NCBI RefSeq assembly: GCF_001038485.1
Contig: NZ_LDUE01000063.1
Span: 124,001 to 188,000, forward strand
Direction: 5' to 3'
Source of the DNA: Ornithinibacillus californiensis
GTDB taxonomy: Bacteria; Bacillota; Bacilli; Bacillales; Amphibacillaceae
DNA: 64,000 bases
The first letter of the stretch is position 1. Each line of letters starts with the position of its first letter. Below the pieces are notes generated by a model that ran no database searches, was not told the origin of the DNA, and was given only the letters and a program-made list of their open reading frames with translations. Both the position numbers and the translations under genes were made by a program. Positions 43,050-53,072 of the stretch are shown here, in pieces.

Positions 43050-44633
43050 TTATATTTGACCATAGGAATTAACTTCAAATAAGTCAATTAGTTCTATATC
43101 CTTATGGTTATCCTTGAACCAGTTTAATGAGAAATCATTACGGAAAAGAACGAGGTAGTTATCCTCACGGTCACGAACTAGTAGATTTCGATCATCGAAA
43201 AGTGATTCTTTAACTTGTTCAGACTTCAACCAACGAGGAATTCTTTCTCCAATGGATTCAAATAGAACCTCAACATTATATTCATTTTCCATGCGGTACT
43301 TAAATACCTCATATTGTAATTCGCCTACTGCACCAATAATGTAAGATTCCGTTCGCTTATCTTTGAATAACTGTATAGCACCTTCTTGAACTAATTGCTC
43401 AATTCCCTTTTTAAACTGTTTGGACTTCATCACATTCTTAGCCATAACTTTCTTAAATAGTTCAGGTGGGAATTTAGGGAGCTCATCAAATTCAAAGTTT
43501 GCTTTCCCTTCGATTAGTGTATCACCAATTTGATATGCATTTGGATCATATATTCCAATGATGTCTCCTGCGTATGCCTCGTCAATAGTGTCTCGGGATG
43601 AGGCGACAATTTGCTGAGATTGGGAGAGTTTAAATACTTTACCTGTTCGAGATAGTTTGACACTCATTCCCCGCTCAAATTTCCCAGAACAAACTCGGAC
43701 AAATGCAATACGATCACGATGGGCTGGGTTCATATTGGCTTGTATTTTAAAGATAAAACCAGAGAAATCAGTGTGTTCGGGTGCAATAACTCCCTCGGTT
43801 GATTTTCTAGGTTGAGGGGATGGTGCGTAAGTGATGAACGTATCAAAGAAATCATTAACACCGAATGGTGCCAGTGCACTACCAAAAAATACCGGAGTTT
43901 GCTCGCCACTTAAGACAGCTTCAAGTGAGAATTGATCACCAGCCTCATCTAATAACTCCAGTTCGTCTTTAGCAGATATAAATTCTTCTTTCGTTGTCAT
44001 ATCCGTATATTCAGCGTTGTCTAATTCAGTATAAGGAATATGGGATTCATCCTCATTCCCATTGAATTTAATAAATTGTTCGTTCATTCGATCAAATATT
44101 CCAAGGAATCGTTTACCCATACCGGCAGGCCAGTTCATTGGAAATGTCTCGATTTCTAAAACTTCTTCTATTTCCTCAAGTAATTCTAGCGGTTCTCTAC
44201 CTTCGCGGTCCAATTTATTAATAAACGTAAATATTGGGATGCCACGCATACGACATACCTTGAAAAGCTTCAGAGTTTGAGCTTCAATTCCCTTTACAGA
44301 ATCGATAATCATGACAACACTATCCACCGCAGTAAGTGTTCTGTATGTGTCCTCACTAAAGTCTTCGTGCCCTGGTGTATCAAGAATATTGACTTGGAAG
44401 TCCTTATATGGAAAATTCATTACACTAGATGTGACAGAAATACCACGTTGTTTTTCAATTTCCATCCAGTCTGATGTAGCAAACTTGCCAGACTTTTTCC
44501 CTTTTACCGTACCTGCAGTACGAATCAGATTTCCATATAATAATAATTTCTCAGTTAGCGTTGTTTTCCCCGCATCGGGGTGAGAAATGATTGCAAATGT
44601 TTTTCGTTTTGCTACTTCTTCTTTTATGTTCAT
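43050..44633 (-). CDS. prfC: Peptide chain release factor 3
   Basis: 527 residues, the usual RF3 length. G1 is [14 protein letters not shown] (about residues 16-29), the switch region [16 protein letters not shown]3 [16 protein letters not shown] and G4 NKLDREG. RF3 is a translational GTPase that recycles RF1/RF2 after termination. Many Bacillaceae lack it, so its presence is a modest lineage marker. It is monocistronic, convergent with the kinase-like gene. Confidence 0.95.
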   Translation of the reverse strand: MNIKEEVAKRKTFAIISHPDAGKTTLTEKLLLYGNLIRTAGTVKGKKSGKFATSDWMEIEKQRGISVTSSVMNFPYKDFQVNILDTPGHEDFSEDTYRTLTAVDSVVMIIDSVKGIEAQTLKLFKVCRMRGIPIFTFINKLDREGREPLELLEEIEEVLEIETFPMNWPAGMGKRFLGIFDRMNEQFIKFNGNEDESHIPYTELDNAEYTDMTTKEEFISAKDELELLDEAGDQFSLEAVLSGEQTPVFFGSALAPFGVNDFFDTFITYAPSPQPRKSTEGVIAPEHTDFSGFIFKIQANMNPAHRDRIAFVRVCSGKFERGMSVKLSRTGKVFKLSQSQQIVASSRDTIDEAYAGDIIGIYDPNAYQIGDTLIEGKANFEFDELPKFPPELFKKVMAKNVMKSKQFKKGIEQLVQEGAIQLFKDKRTESYIIGAVGELQYEVFKYRMENEYNVEVLFESIGERIPRWLKSEQVKESLFDDRNLLVRDREDNYLVLFRNDFSLNWFKDNHKDIELIDLFEVNSYGQI

Positions 44634-44760
44634 AAATAATCCCTTTCCATGATAACTTCTTAGGTATTTCCATTTTTCTATAATACTATATTCACCTTAA
44701 CAATGCATGATATTTCATAAGAAGTCTGGTTGACATTATCGCGATACTTAGTTAAACTGT

Positions 44761-44777
44761 ATTCAACTTAGTTGAAT
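44761..44777. promoter_or_regulatory. Inverted repeat upstream of HMG-CoA lyase
   Basis: The perfect palindrome ATTCAAC-TTA-GTTGAAT lies in the prfC/HMG-CoA lyase divergent gap. Its size and symmetry fit a dimeric repressor operator (TetR or similar), but no regulator is adjacent. Confidence 0.4.
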
Positions 44778-44805
44778 AGAACGACACAAAATTGAATAAG
44801 CTGTA

Positions 44806-44819
44806 TTAAAACGTTTTAA
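44806..44819. promoter_or_regulatory. cre-like palindrome
   Basis: TTAAAACGTTTTAA matches 12 of 14 positions of the CcpA cre consensus TGWAANCGNTNWCA and is a perfect palindrome. A second candidate (TGAAAGCGCATTCT, 44862-44875, also 12 of 14) lies 40 bases downstream. Both precede the HMG-CoA lyase gene. Confidence 0.4.
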
Positions 44820-44912
44820 AATATGTAGCATAAATTATTGTATAAAGATTATCAACATGAATGAAAGCGCATTCTCTTGTACGATGGCGCCCAATAATGA
44901 GGAGGGAAGAAT

Positions 44913-45818
44913 TTGAAAAAATTGCCTAGTTTCGTTCAGTTAAAAGAAGTAGGTCCGCGTGACGGCTTGCAAAACGAGAATAATTTTATTTCAACTGATG
45001 ATAAGGTTGCATGGATTGATATGCTCTCCAACACAGGGGTTAGCGAAATCGAATATTCATCTTTTGTAAATCCGAAATGGATACCTGCATTAGCAGATGC
45101 AAAAGAGGTGGGGAAGAGAATAAAGCGCAATCCAAAGGTAGAATATTCAGCTCTAGTTCCAAATATAAGAGGGCTGGAAAATGCGATTGAAGCTGGTATT
45201 GATCGTGCATCTGTATTTATGTCTGCAAGCGAAACGCATAATCTAAAGAATATTAATAAATCAATAGAAAACACATATCCAGTTTTAAGACAGGTAATCG
45301 AAGAGAGTAAAACAGAAGGCAAGAAAGTAACTGGTTATGTTTCAACTGTATTTGACTGTCCATATGAAGGAAGTATATCACCTGACCAAGTCATGCGGGT
45401 ATGTGATCAATTGATTGCTTACGGTGTGGATGATATTTCACTAGGAGATACAATTGGATCGGCTGTTCCTTCGCAGGTCGAAAGGTTACTCGATGAAGTG
45501 CTCAAGCGTTTTCCAAAAGAGAAGTTAATTATGCATTATCATGATACGAGAGGCATGGCAATTGCTAATATTATGACATCGTTGCAATATGGTATATCAA
45601 GATTTGACACATCAATTGGGGGATTGGGCGGCTGTCCATATGCGCCAGGAGCTGCGGGGAATGTAGCAACTAATGACGTCCTCTACTTACTTCATGGTTT
45701 AGGGATTGGCACAGGTATTCAAGAAAAGAAGGTTCAAGATGCATCTATTTTCATTCAAAATAAACTTGGTAAAAAGCTTCCAAGTCGCTCTTTAGCATTT
45801 ATAGAAGGTACAGCTTAA
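44913..45818 (+). CDS. mvaB: Hydroxymethylglutaryl-CoA lyase
   Basis: 301 residues, the family length. An HMGL-like TIM barrel begins LKEVGPRDGLQNE (metal-binding Asp and nearby Arg). The active-site signature is GGLGGCPYAPGAAGNVATNDV with the catalytic Cys, and MHYHDTRGMAIAN carries the metal-binding HxH. It cleaves HMG-CoA to acetoacetate and acetyl-CoA in leucine breakdown (YngG in B. subtilis). Other leucine-catabolic genes are absent here. TTG start with GAGGAGGG. Upstream cre-like palindromes suggest catabolite control. Confidence 0.93.
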   Translation: MKKLPSFVQLKEVGPRDGLQNENNFISTDDKVAWIDMLSNTGVSEIEYSSFVNPKWIPALADAKEVGKRIKRNPKVEYSALVPNIRGLENAIEAGIDRASVFMSASETHNLKNINKSIENTYPVLRQVIEESKTEGKKVTGYVSTVFDCPYEGSISPDQVMRVCDQLIAYGVDDISLGDTIGSAVPSQVERLLDEVLKRFPKEKLIMHYHDTRGMAIANIMTSLQYGISRFDTSIGGLGGCPYAPGAAGNVATNDVLYLLHGLGIGTGIQEKKVQDASIFIQNKLGKKLPSRSLAFIEGTA

Positions 45819-45826
45819 AGGAAATT

Positions 45827-45863
45827 AAGGAATGTGATATTCAATACACATTCCTTTTTTATG
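45827..45863 (+). terminator. Terminator of the HMG-CoA lyase gene
   Basis: The 10-bp stem AAGGAATGTG/CACATTCCTT with a 10-base loop is followed by T. Confidence 0.8.
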
Positions 45864-45947
45864 TTTTACAAAAAATAAAAATATTCATTAAATTATATGG
45901 TAGAATAAACAAGAATTTAAATTAATTCATTGTTTGGAGGGGGATAC

Positions 45948-46463
45948 ATGCGACATATTCGCTTATCTGAAAAAATTCTACTCTTAGGTTATGGCATGAT
46001 TTTAATCTTTATGTTGGTTCAAGATTGGGTTCCACTTGGTAAACTGAATGACATAGAAGCTATTAAGCAGGAAAATACCACCGGTGAACTGGTTGTAGTA
46101 ACTTTAATCGGTGTAGTACAAGTTGTTTTATTTATCTTTTTAATACTATTATTTGTAGGTAAAAAGTATCCAATATTTATCAAATTGTGGCTAGTAATCC
46201 ATCCTTCTTGTATTTTAGCAGGTGCTATAATAGATTGGTGGCTGCCTTATCTCACTGGTTTTGGTGCTGAAAATAGAATCGAGCGGTATCATACAATGTT
46301 TGGCGAAACACATGCATTTCTTCCAATTATGAATGGAATTGTGCCAAATACTCTACATACGTTATTTCATATGACATTGTTATTTTGTATCATCCTGTCG
46401 ATTTATATTTTTGTAACCGAGAAAAGAACACGGATAATAAATACACAGGAAAAAGTAAGTTAA
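45948..46463 (+). CDS. Four-helix membrane protein of unknown function
   Basis: 171 residues. Hydrophobic segments lie at about 11-29, 52-76, 84-104 and 137-160. A loop of about 30 residues, WWLPYLTGFGAENRIERYHT, connects helices 3 and 4. No signal peptidase site. ATG 45948 with GGAGGGGG is chosen over the in-frame ATG 45930. I recall similar hypothetical proteins in Bacillus, but cannot name a function. Confidence 0.7.
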   Translation: MRHIRLSEKILLLGYGMILIFMLVQDWVPLGKLNDIEAIKQENTTGELVVVTLIGVVQVVLFIFLILLFVGKKYPIFIKLWLVIHPSCILAGAIIDWWLPYLTGFGAENRIERYHTMFGETHAFLPIMNGIVPNTLHTLFHMTLLFCIILSIYIFVTEKRTRIINTQEKVS

Positions 46464-46483
46464 TAAACGGAAAAGGCTTGGCC

Positions 46484-46513
46484 TTGACGTCTGTTTAAAT
46501 TGTCATCTATGAT
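46484..46513 (+). promoter_or_regulatory. Promoter of the XRE-cupin regulator
   Basis: -35 TTGACG (46484-46489) and -10 TATGAT (46508-46513) are separated by 18 bases. Transcription would begin near 46520, leaving room for the Shine-Dalgarno at 46533-46540 and a start around 46545-46550. Confidence 0.6.
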
Positions 46514-46549
46514 ATAGAAAAGATCTTAGTCAGAGGGGAGAGAAATGTC

Positions 46550-47113
46550 ATAAATCTAGAAACAATTGGAAAAAAAGTCAAAGAAGTGCGCTTAAGAAAA
46601 AAGCTTACACAACAACAAGTTGCTGATACTGTTGGAATATCAAAAAGTATGCTATCAAAAATTGAGAATGGCCAAACAGCTTCAGCAGTTGCGACATTAT
46701 CAAAAATAAGTGAAGCACTTGAAGTTTCTCTCTCATGGTTATTAGATGAGCGGAAAGAAGAAGATTTAGTGATGCTACCAAAATCTAGCAGAAGAGCAAG
46801 ATTTGGAGACGAGAATATGGGTTATTCCTATGAACTATTGGCTAATCGATCATCACTATCAGGATTTGAACCGACAATTGTTCATGTAACGCCGAAGAAG
46901 TTAAATCTGCGTGAAGAGACTTATACCCATTCACAAGATGAGTTTATTTTCATTTTAGATGGCTCCATTTACCTTCTATACGATGGAACTAAATATCTTA
47001 TGGAACAGGGAGATAGCGCTTGTTTCCAAGGATCTAAACCACATCTGTTCGTCCCTGTGGATGACAATGAAGCAAAAGTTCTGACGTTCTTCATTGATAA
47101 TCCAATATCATAA
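46550..47113 (+). CDS. XRE-family regulator with cupin domain
   Basis: About 187 residues. The N-terminal helix-turn-helix is clear (TIGKKVKEVRLRKKLTQQQV, then GISKSMLSKIENG), and the C-terminal cupin_2 domain includes THSQDEFIFILDGSIYLLYDG and MEQGDSACFQGSKPHLFVP. The first canonical start in frame, GTG 46586, would cut off half of helix 1. The frame continues upstream to ATA 46550, 9 bases after GAGGGGAG, while the nearby ATG 46545 is out of frame and stops after two codons. The start is therefore unresolved. It likely senses a small ligand and may control the MFS/formate dehydrogenase genes downstream. Confidence 0.8.
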   Translation: MNLETIGKKVKEVRLRKKLTQQQVADTVGISKSMLSKIENGQTASAVATLSKISEALEVSLSWLLDERKEEDLVMLPKSSRRARFGDENMGYSYELLANRSSLSGFEPTIVHVTPKKLNLREETYTHSQDEFIFILDGSIYLLYDGTKYLMEQGDSACFQGSKPHLFVPVDDNEAKVLTFFIDNPIS

Positions 47114-47147
47114 AGTCTTGCACAATAAAAGGTGCAAGACTTTTATA
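47112..47147 (+). terminator. Terminator of the XRE-cupin gene
   Basis: The 12-bp perfect stem AAAGTCTTGCAC/GTGCAAGACTTT is followed by TATAATTT. It separates the regulator from the transporter operon. Confidence 0.8.
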
Positions 47148-47184
47148 ATTTAGTGGAGTAAAGCGCTAAATTTTTTTGTTGCTA

Positions 47185-47198
47185 TGTAATCGTTTTCA
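47185..47198 (+). promoter_or_regulatory. Catabolite-responsive element (cre), perfect consensus match
   Basis: TGTAATCGTTTTCA fits all defined positions of TGWAANCGNTNWCA. It lies about 195 bases before the OxlT-like gene in a 280-base gap without credible genes, so CcpA probably controls the transporter/formate-dehydrogenase operon. Confidence 0.65.
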
Positions 47199-47391
47199 TG
47201 TTACCATATTAAACAGAATTTGGTGAAAATAGGGAATAAAACATTAACTTTCCATATATTTACACTTCATTATACTAAGTCCTATTGTCACAATATCAAC
47301 TCTGTAAAACTAACATGTAATTCCTTTTTAGTTTGTTTTCTAATCTTAATAGGTTTAGAAAACTTACATATATATTTAAAGGAGGATGTTT

Positions 47392-48684
47392 ATGGAGAAG
47401 GTAAAAAATAGGTGGCTTATAGCTGCATCAGCGCTTGGGGTACACCTGTCCATTGGGTCGGCTTACGCATGGAGTGTGTTCACAAATCCAATGATTGACG
47501 AATACGGCTGGAGTCAGACACAAGTTTCAACTGCATTTAGTATTGCAATTTTCATCCTAGGTTTCTCAGCAGCTTTTATGGGGAGATTTGTAGAGAAGAA
47601 TGGCCCTAAAAAATCTAGTATGCTAGCAGCTATCTTCTTTGGAGTAGGGGTAGCAGGATCAGGATTTGCAACCATGATGGAATCATTATTATTGTTATAT
47701 TTATTTTATGGACTTATAGGTGGGATTGGACTTGGAATAGGATACATATCACCGGTATCTACATTAGTAAAATGGTTTCCGGACAGACGTGGTTTAGCTA
47801 CAGGATTAGCCATCATGGGCTTCGGGTTTGCCGCTATGCTTAGTGGACCTGCGATTGAAGCGCTAATAGGGGCAGTTGGAATACCTTATACTTTCTATAT
47901 TCTTGGAACCATCTATTTTGTGGTAATGACAGTATCTGCACAGTATTTGTCACCCCCACCAGAGGGGTGGGCTCCTGAAGGGTTTGTAGAAAAACAAGAA
48001 GCTGGTAAAACAAAAATTAAGATTAAAGAAGATTTGTCTCAACTCACAGCAAATGAAGCTGTTAAGACAAGACGGTTCTGGATGTTGTGGTTTATGTTAT
48101 TTATCAACGTAACCTGTGGTATTGCTATTATTGCTGTAGCTTCACCGATGGCTCAAGAGATAACTGGTATGACTGCGCTAGCTGCTGCAGCTATGGTAGG
48201 TTTACTAGGGTTATTTAATGGTGGGGGAAGAATTGGCTGGGCTTCATTAAGTGACTATATTGGTCGTCCCAATGTCTATACAGCGTTTTTCGTGATTCAG
48301 GTTGTTGCATTTACAATGTTGCCATTTGCGTCGAACCCATTCTTGTTTCAAATCTTAGTATTTGCAATCTTAACATGCTATGGAGGAGGATTTGCTTCTG
48401 TGCCAGCATACATTGGCGATTTGTTTGGAACGAAACAGCTTGGAGCTATCCACGGTTATATCTTGACAGCTTGGGCAATGGCAGGTGTAGTAGGACCAAT
48501 TTTACTATCCTTTATCTATGACAATACTGGAAATTATTCATTAACCATGACCATCTTTTCTGTTCTTTTTGCAGTAGCACTAGGATTATCCCTATGGATA
48601 CGTGTGGATATTAAACGGCTTCGTGGAGAAAAAGAAAAACTAGCAGTACAACATGCAACTGCGGCAACAAAAGAAGTAGAATAA
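47392..48684 (+). CDS. MFS transporter, OxlT (oxalate/formate antiporter)-like
   Basis: 430 residues, 12 helices. It opens LIAASALGVHLSIGSAYAWSVFTNP, the OxlT-family entry motif, followed by YGWSQTQVSTAFS. The MFS loop 2-3 signature is replaced by MGRFVEKNGPKKSS. The central loop carries PEGWAPEGF, also seen in OxlT relatives. OxlT exchanges oxalate and formate; many relatives carry other monocarboxylates. Next to a formate-dehydrogenase-like gene, formate or a related anion is a sensible guess. ATG 47392 is used; AAAGGAGG abuts the earlier ATG 47386. Confidence 0.85.
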   Translation: MEKVKNRWLIAASALGVHLSIGSAYAWSVFTNPMIDEYGWSQTQVSTAFSIAIFILGFSAAFMGRFVEKNGPKKSSMLAAIFFGVGVAGSGFATMMESLLLLYLFYGLIGGIGLGIGYISPVSTLVKWFPDRRGLATGLAIMGFGFAAMLSGPAIEALIGAVGIPYTFYILGTIYFVVMTVSAQYLSPPPEGWAPEGFVEKQEAGKTKIKIKEDLSQLTANEAVKTRRFWMLWFMLFINVTCGIAIIAVASPMAQEITGMTALAAAAMVGLLGLFNGGGRIGWASLSDYIGRPNVYTAFFVIQVVAFTMLPFASNPFLFQILVFAILTCYGGGFASVPAYIGDLFGTKQLGAIHGYILTAWAMAGVVGPILLSFIYDNTGNYSLTMTIFSVLFAVALGLSLWIRVDIKRLRGEKEKLAVQHATAATKEVE

Positions 48685-48767
48685 TATAGTTTAAGTAAGG
48701 GTCGGCTCTCATACGTGAGTCTGGCCCTCTATGTATATGTAAACCATTTTCCGAGGAGGAGAGAGCA

Positions 48768-51119
48768 TTGGGAAACACGAAACACACTGGCCCTATAAAA
48801 ATATCTAAGAAGCCTGACCCTAAGCTCTGGGTAAGTACGGTACCATTTGGATTAGGGAAGGTTAAACCGCATCATATTAGAGACACAATGAAAGTGGTAT
48901 GGGAAAATAAAGATAATCTACCTTATGCAACCCGGATCTTGACGCAAGGTGTCTGTGATGGCTGTGCCCTAGGTGTAGCAGGACTGAAGGATCAAACATT
49001 AAAAGGCCCTCACGTATGTACAACAAGACTGAATGTTTTACGCTTAAATACGATGGGGGCAATAAAAGAAAGTGTATTACATGCAGATATTGATGAACTT
49101 CGAAAAATGAATAGTACAGAACTTCGTAAGTTAGGCAGAATTCCATATCCATTAATTCGCAAACCAGGTGACAAGAAATTTAATCGAATATCATGGGACC
49201 ATGCAATGGACATGATTGCTAATAAGATGAAAAGTATTAACCCAAAACAGGCAGCATTTTATACAACATCGCGTGGAATCACTAATGAATCCTATTATAC
49301 ATTAGCGAAAGTTTCGAGATTTTTAGGTGTCAATAATGTCGATAACGCATCAAGAATCTGTCACTCTCCATCAAAAACAGCATTAAGTCGTTCCATTGGT
49401 GTTGGGGCCTCAACATGTAATTATAAAGATTGGATTGGGACAGATGTATTAGTATTCTGGGGTTCAGTTGCCGCAAATAACCAACCAGTGTCTACGAAAT
49501 ATATGTATGCTGCAAAAAGAAAAGGAACGAAAATTATCATAATTAACCCATATCATGAACCTGCCATGGACAACTATTGGGTCCCTTCCATACCTGAATC
49601 TGCGTTATTTGGAACGAAAATTGCAGATGACTTTTATCAGGTTAATATAGGTGGGGATATCGCATTTATGCATGGGATTATGAAGCATTGGTTTGAAATG
49701 GAAGCGCAAGAACCTGGTTCTGCACTGGACCATGATTTTATTAAAGAACATGTAAATGGATTAGACGAATTAAAAGAAAAAGTAACAGCTTATAACTGGG
49801 AATTACTTGAAAAATCTTCTGGTATATCCAGAGAACGCATGCTAGAATTAGCCCGATTATTGGCGAGATCAAAATCTGCTGTCTTTGTTTGGTCCATGGG
49901 ACTAACACAGCATCGCTTTGGAACGGATAATATATCACAAGTAGCAAATTTAGCACTCCTTAGGGGATTCCTTGGTCGAGAGCATTGTGGGCTAATGCCG
50001 ATACGAGGTCACTCTGGGGTTCAAGGATCAGCTGAAATGGGAGCAGATCCATTCTCCTTACCTGGTGGTGGGCTGGACGAAAAAAACCGAAAACGTATTG
50101 AAGAGATTTGGGGATTTGAAATTCCAGAGTGGCAAGGGGATATTGTAGGCGTATCCCTAGAAAACGCATTATTACCAGAAGAACATGAAAGAAAACTAAA
50201 ACTCTATTATATGTCCGGTGGTAATTTTCTAGAGACCATGCCAGACCCAGAGTTTGTAAAGGACAGCCTTGAAAATATTGATATACGGGTGCATCAAGAT
50301 ATTATTCTTAACACATCGACTCTACTAGATGCAAAGGAAGCAGTCATTATACTTCCAGCAATGACTAGATATGAGCAACCTGGTGGTGGAACTTCTACTT
50401 CTACGGAAAGAATGGTGTATTTTTCGCCTGAAATCAAAGGTCCACGAATGGAAGAGGCACGGACAGAGTGGGAAATCTATGTTGACTTAGCAAAACGTGT
50501 GAAGCCTGAAGAAAAAAACTTGATTGATTTCAAGGATGCGTTTGAGATACGAGAAGAAATAGCAAAAGCAGCACCAAATTACAATGGTATCCAACATTTA
50601 AAGGAGAAGGGGGATCTTTTCCAATGGGGTGGAGCTTGGCTATGTGAAGACGGTAATTGCCCTACTCCAGATGGAAGAGGGAATCTCATTAGCGTTGAGC
50701 TACCAGAACTACGTAAACCAGAAGGGCACTTCTATGTGACAACAAGACGTGGAAAGCAGTTTAACTCGATGATTTATGATGAAAGAGATCCATTTAATGC
50801 AGCTGACCGCTACGATGTATTAATGAGTGAAGAAGATGGTAAGGAACTGGGTATCAGGGAAGGTGATGCTATCGTTGTCTTCAACCAGCATGGAACGTTT
50901 ACCGGTCGGGCTAAATTCGAGCCAGTGAAAGCTGGTAATTTACAAGTCCACTGGCCAGAAGGTAATGCTCTCATACCAAAAGGAGTTTATGAAGACTTTG
51001 CGGGTATCCCAGAATATAATACAGCGGTAATCGTAGAAAAAGCAGAAACATACTATGCTCATAAGGATACCAAGTATGTGGAAAAACGTGTAGAAGAACT
51101 TGAAATGGAGCCACACTAG
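48768..51119 (+). CDS. Formate dehydrogenase-like molybdoenzyme (FdhF/YdeP family)
   Basis: 783 residues, the large bis-MGD oxidoreductase family (oxidoreductase alpha subunit, FdhF/YdeP type). N-terminal cysteines GVCDGCALG and HVCTTRLN could hold an iron-sulfur cluster. Molybdenum-site region ASRICHSPSKTALSRSIGVG has Cys where formate dehydrogenases carry Cys or Sec. Cofactor-binding stretches include GSVAANNQP and GRGHCGL-like GREHCGLMPIRGHSGVQG. The C-terminal domain has YVTTRRGKQFNSM. FdhD and moco genes follow. It probably oxidises formate or a related substrate in the cytoplasm. No ferredoxin-like or NADH subunit is next to it. TTG start with GAGGAGGAG. Confidence 0.85.
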   Translation: MGNTKHTGPIKISKKPDPKLWVSTVPFGLGKVKPHHIRDTMKVVWENKDNLPYATRILTQGVCDGCALGVAGLKDQTLKGPHVCTTRLNVLRLNTMGAIKESVLHADIDELRKMNSTELRKLGRIPYPLIRKPGDKKFNRISWDHAMDMIANKMKSINPKQAAFYTTSRGITNESYYTLAKVSRFLGVNNVDNASRICHSPSKTALSRSIGVGASTCNYKDWIGTDVLVFWGSVAANNQPVSTKYMYAAKRKGTKIIIINPYHEPAMDNYWVPSIPESALFGTKIADDFYQVNIGGDIAFMHGIMKHWFEMEAQEPGSALDHDFIKEHVNGLDELKEKVTAYNWELLEKSSGISRERMLELARLLARSKSAVFVWSMGLTQHRFGTDNISQVANLALLRGFLGREHCGLMPIRGHSGVQGSAEMGADPFSLPGGGLDEKNRKRIEEIWGFEIPEWQGDIVGVSLENALLPEEHERKLKLYYMSGGNFLETMPDPEFVKDSLENIDIRVHQDIILNTSTLLDAKEAVIILPAMTRYEQPGGGTSTSTERMVYFSPEIKGPRMEEARTEWEIYVDLAKRVKPEEKNLIDFKDAFEIREEIAKAAPNYNGIQHLKEKGDLFQWGGAWLCEDGNCPTPDGRGNLISVELPELRKPEGHFYVTTRRGKQFNSMIYDERDPFNAADRYDVLMSEEDGKELGIREGDAIVVFNQHGTFTGRAKFEPVKAGNLQVHWPEGNALIPKGVYEDFAGIPEYNTAVIVEKAETYYAHKDTKYVEKRVEELEMEPH

Positions 51120-51130
51120 AAGGTGAGAAT

Positions 51131-51943
51131 ATGAATGAGGTTAAACAAGAAGGTTGGGAAATAATCCGATTTCACGGAACAGAAGCAATAAGAATGGAGG
51201 AGGAAATTGTACAAGAATTTCCTCTCACCATTATCTTGAATGGGGAAGAATTTGCAACTATGGTTTGCTCACCTACCAATCTGGAAGAATTAATTATAGG
51301 TTTTCTTGCCTCGGAAGGGATTATTCGGTTGTACGAGGAAATAAAAGATATCTCTATCGATGATAATCTTGGATTTGCATATGTAGAGCTTTATAAATCA
51401 ATAGATTTGTCGCAAAAGGATTACTCCAAACGTTTTATAGGCTCTTGTTGTGGAAAGAGCAGACAGTTTTATTTTAAAAATGATGTGAGAACTGCTAAAA
51501 CGATTGCAAGTCGATTATCCATTTCAGTTGAACAATGTTATAATTTAATGAGAGATTTGCAGCTTCGTTCGGAACAGTTTAGAAGAACTGGTGGGGTACA
51601 CAATGCAGCACTAGCGACGCCTGCAGGACTATTAGAAGTTAGAACGGATATTGGTAGGCATAATGCACTTGATAAAGTCTATGGTACCGTCTTACAACAG
51701 AAGATACCATTACAAAATAAGCTAATTGTGTTTAGTGGTAGAATCTCCTCAGAAGTATTGCTGAAAATTTCCAAGATTGGTGTTGGAATTCTGCTCTCAA
51801 ATGCAGCGCCAACAGATTTGGCTTTAAATTTAGCAAATGATTTAGGGATTACAGTTATAGGTTTTGCCAGAGACAATAAGATGAATGTTTATACTCATCC
51901 ATATCGAATCCAAGATCTGAATATGGAGTCATGTACAAATTAA
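51131..51943 (+). CDS. fdhD: Formate dehydrogenase sulfurtransferase FdhD
   Basis: 270 residues. Sulfur-transfer cysteines are in GSCCGKSRQFYF (about residues 114-126). The family motifs RTGGVHNAALA, VRTDIGRHNALDKVYG, FSGRISSEVLLKISK and SNAAPTDLALNLA are all present. FdhD passes sulfur from a cysteine desulfurase to the molybdenum site of formate dehydrogenase. It lies 11 bases after the molybdoenzyme gene, strong support for a formate dehydrogenase-type enzyme. Confidence 0.95.
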   Translation: MNEVKQEGWEIIRFHGTEAIRMEEEIVQEFPLTIILNGEEFATMVCSPTNLEELIIGFLASEGIIRLYEEIKDISIDDNLGFAYVELYKSIDLSQKDYSKRFIGSCCGKSRQFYFKNDVRTAKTIASRLSISVEQCYNLMRDLQLRSEQFRRTGGVHNAALATPAGLLEVRTDIGRHNALDKVYGTVLQQKIPLQNKLIVFSGRISSEVLLKISKIGVGILLSNAAPTDLALNLANDLGITVIGFARDNKMNVYTHPYRIQDLNMESCTN

Positions 51944-51954
51944 TATTAATTATC

Positions 51955-51986
51955 GGAGCTGTATTTTAGTTATAGAATACAGCTCC
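51955..51986 (+). terminator. Hairpin between fdhD and moaA
   Basis: The perfect 11-bp stem GGAGCTGTATT/AATACAGCTCC has a 10-base loop but no T run. It may stabilise the 3' end or attenuate read-through from the fdh genes into the moco genes rather than fully end transcription. Confidence 0.5.
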
Positions 51987-52034
51987 TATCCATAGATTAA
52001 TAGTTAAGTCAGTTTATTAGGAGGCCATAAGCAT

Positions 52035-53042
52035 ATGAGTATAACGGATAAATTCGGTAGGCCCTTACAGGATCTTCGTATCTCGGTGACAGATCGCTGT
52101 AATTTTCGATGTACATATTGTATGCCTAAAGAGATATTCGGTAAGGATTATCCGTTCTTACCGAAAAGTCAGTTACTATCTTTTGAAGAGATTGAAAGAA
52201 TAGCTAAATCATTTGTGAATTTAGGTGTAAAGAAGATAAGGTTGACTGGTGGGGAACCCTTGTTACGGAGGGATTTACCGGATTTAATTTCGAGATTATC
52301 TGCAATTGAAGGATTAAAAGATATCGGTTTAACTACTAATGCAACCTTACTAGAAAAAATGGCAGAAAAACTAAAGGAAGCTGGTTTGAAGCGGATAAAT
52401 GTTAGTTTAGATGCGCTTGATAATCCCCTGTTCCAATCGATAAATGATAGTGGAGTAAGTACAGAGCGTGTTCTAAAAGGGATTGAGCAAGCGGTCCAAG
52501 TTGGGCTTGAAGTGAAAGTAAATATGGTTGTAAAAAAAGGAATGAATGAACACGAGATTGTTCCTATGGCTAAGTATTTCAAAGACAAGGGTATAACCCT
52601 TAGATATATCGAATTTATGGATGTAGGAAAGACCAATGGATGGGATTTCAGTAAGGTGGTAACGAAGAAAGAGATCTATGAACAGCTTTCCCAACATTTT
52701 GAAATGGAACCCGTTGATCCAGGATATATTGGAGAAGTTGCAAAGCGTTATCGTTATGTTGGTACGAATACCGAAGTTGGTTTTATTACTTCTGTATCAG
52801 AATCATTTTGTTCTACTTGTACTAGAGCACGGATTGCTGCAGATGGTAAGCTATACACTTGTCTCTTTGCAAATAAGGGTTTTGACTTTAGGGAATTCCT
52901 ACGGTCTGGAGTGACGGATGTAGAGCTAGCAGATCAAATCTCCGCAATATGGTCTAAACGAATAGATAGGTATTCCGATGAAAGAACAGAAGAATCTGCT
53001 CGAAATAAAGATAGAATCGAAATGTCCTATATCGGTGGCTAA
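52035..53042 (+). CDS. moaA: GTP 3',8-cyclase MoaA
   Basis: 335 residues. The N-terminal radical-SAM cluster is CNFRCTYC (about residues 22-29), and the C-terminal cluster cysteines lie in [20 protein letters not shown]. It makes cyclic dehydro-GTP from GTP in the first step of molybdopterin synthesis with MoaC. It ends with the expected conserved tail region ending [14 protein letters not shown] precedes the ATG. It begins the main moco operon. Confidence 0.95.
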   Translation: MSITDKFGRPLQDLRISVTDRCNFRCTYCMPKEIFGKDYPFLPKSQLLSFEEIERIAKSFVNLGVKKIRLTGGEPLLRRDLPDLISRLSAIEGLKDIGLTTNATLLEKMAEKLKEAGLKRINVSLDALDNPLFQSINDSGVSTERVLKGIEQAVQVGLEVKVNMVVKKGMNEHEIVPMAKYFKDKGITLRYIEFMDVGKTNGWDFSKVVTKKEIYEQLSQHFEMEPVDPGYIGEVAKRYRYVGTNTEVGFITSVSESFCSTCTRARIAADGKLYTCLFANKGFDFREFLRSGVTDVELADQISAIWSKRIDRYSDERTEESARNKDRIEMSYIGG

Positions 53043-53072
53043 TAATTAACTTATCAAGGGTGAGGGAAAACA

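Noticed and set aside
46545-46553. ATG TCA TAA as a two-codon regulatory leader frame
   Set aside because: Too short to call from sequence alone; kept only as part of the start-codon finding.
47220-47411. 63-codon frame before the OxlT-like gene
   Set aside because: No ribosome binding site, odd composition, and it runs into the start of the real gene.
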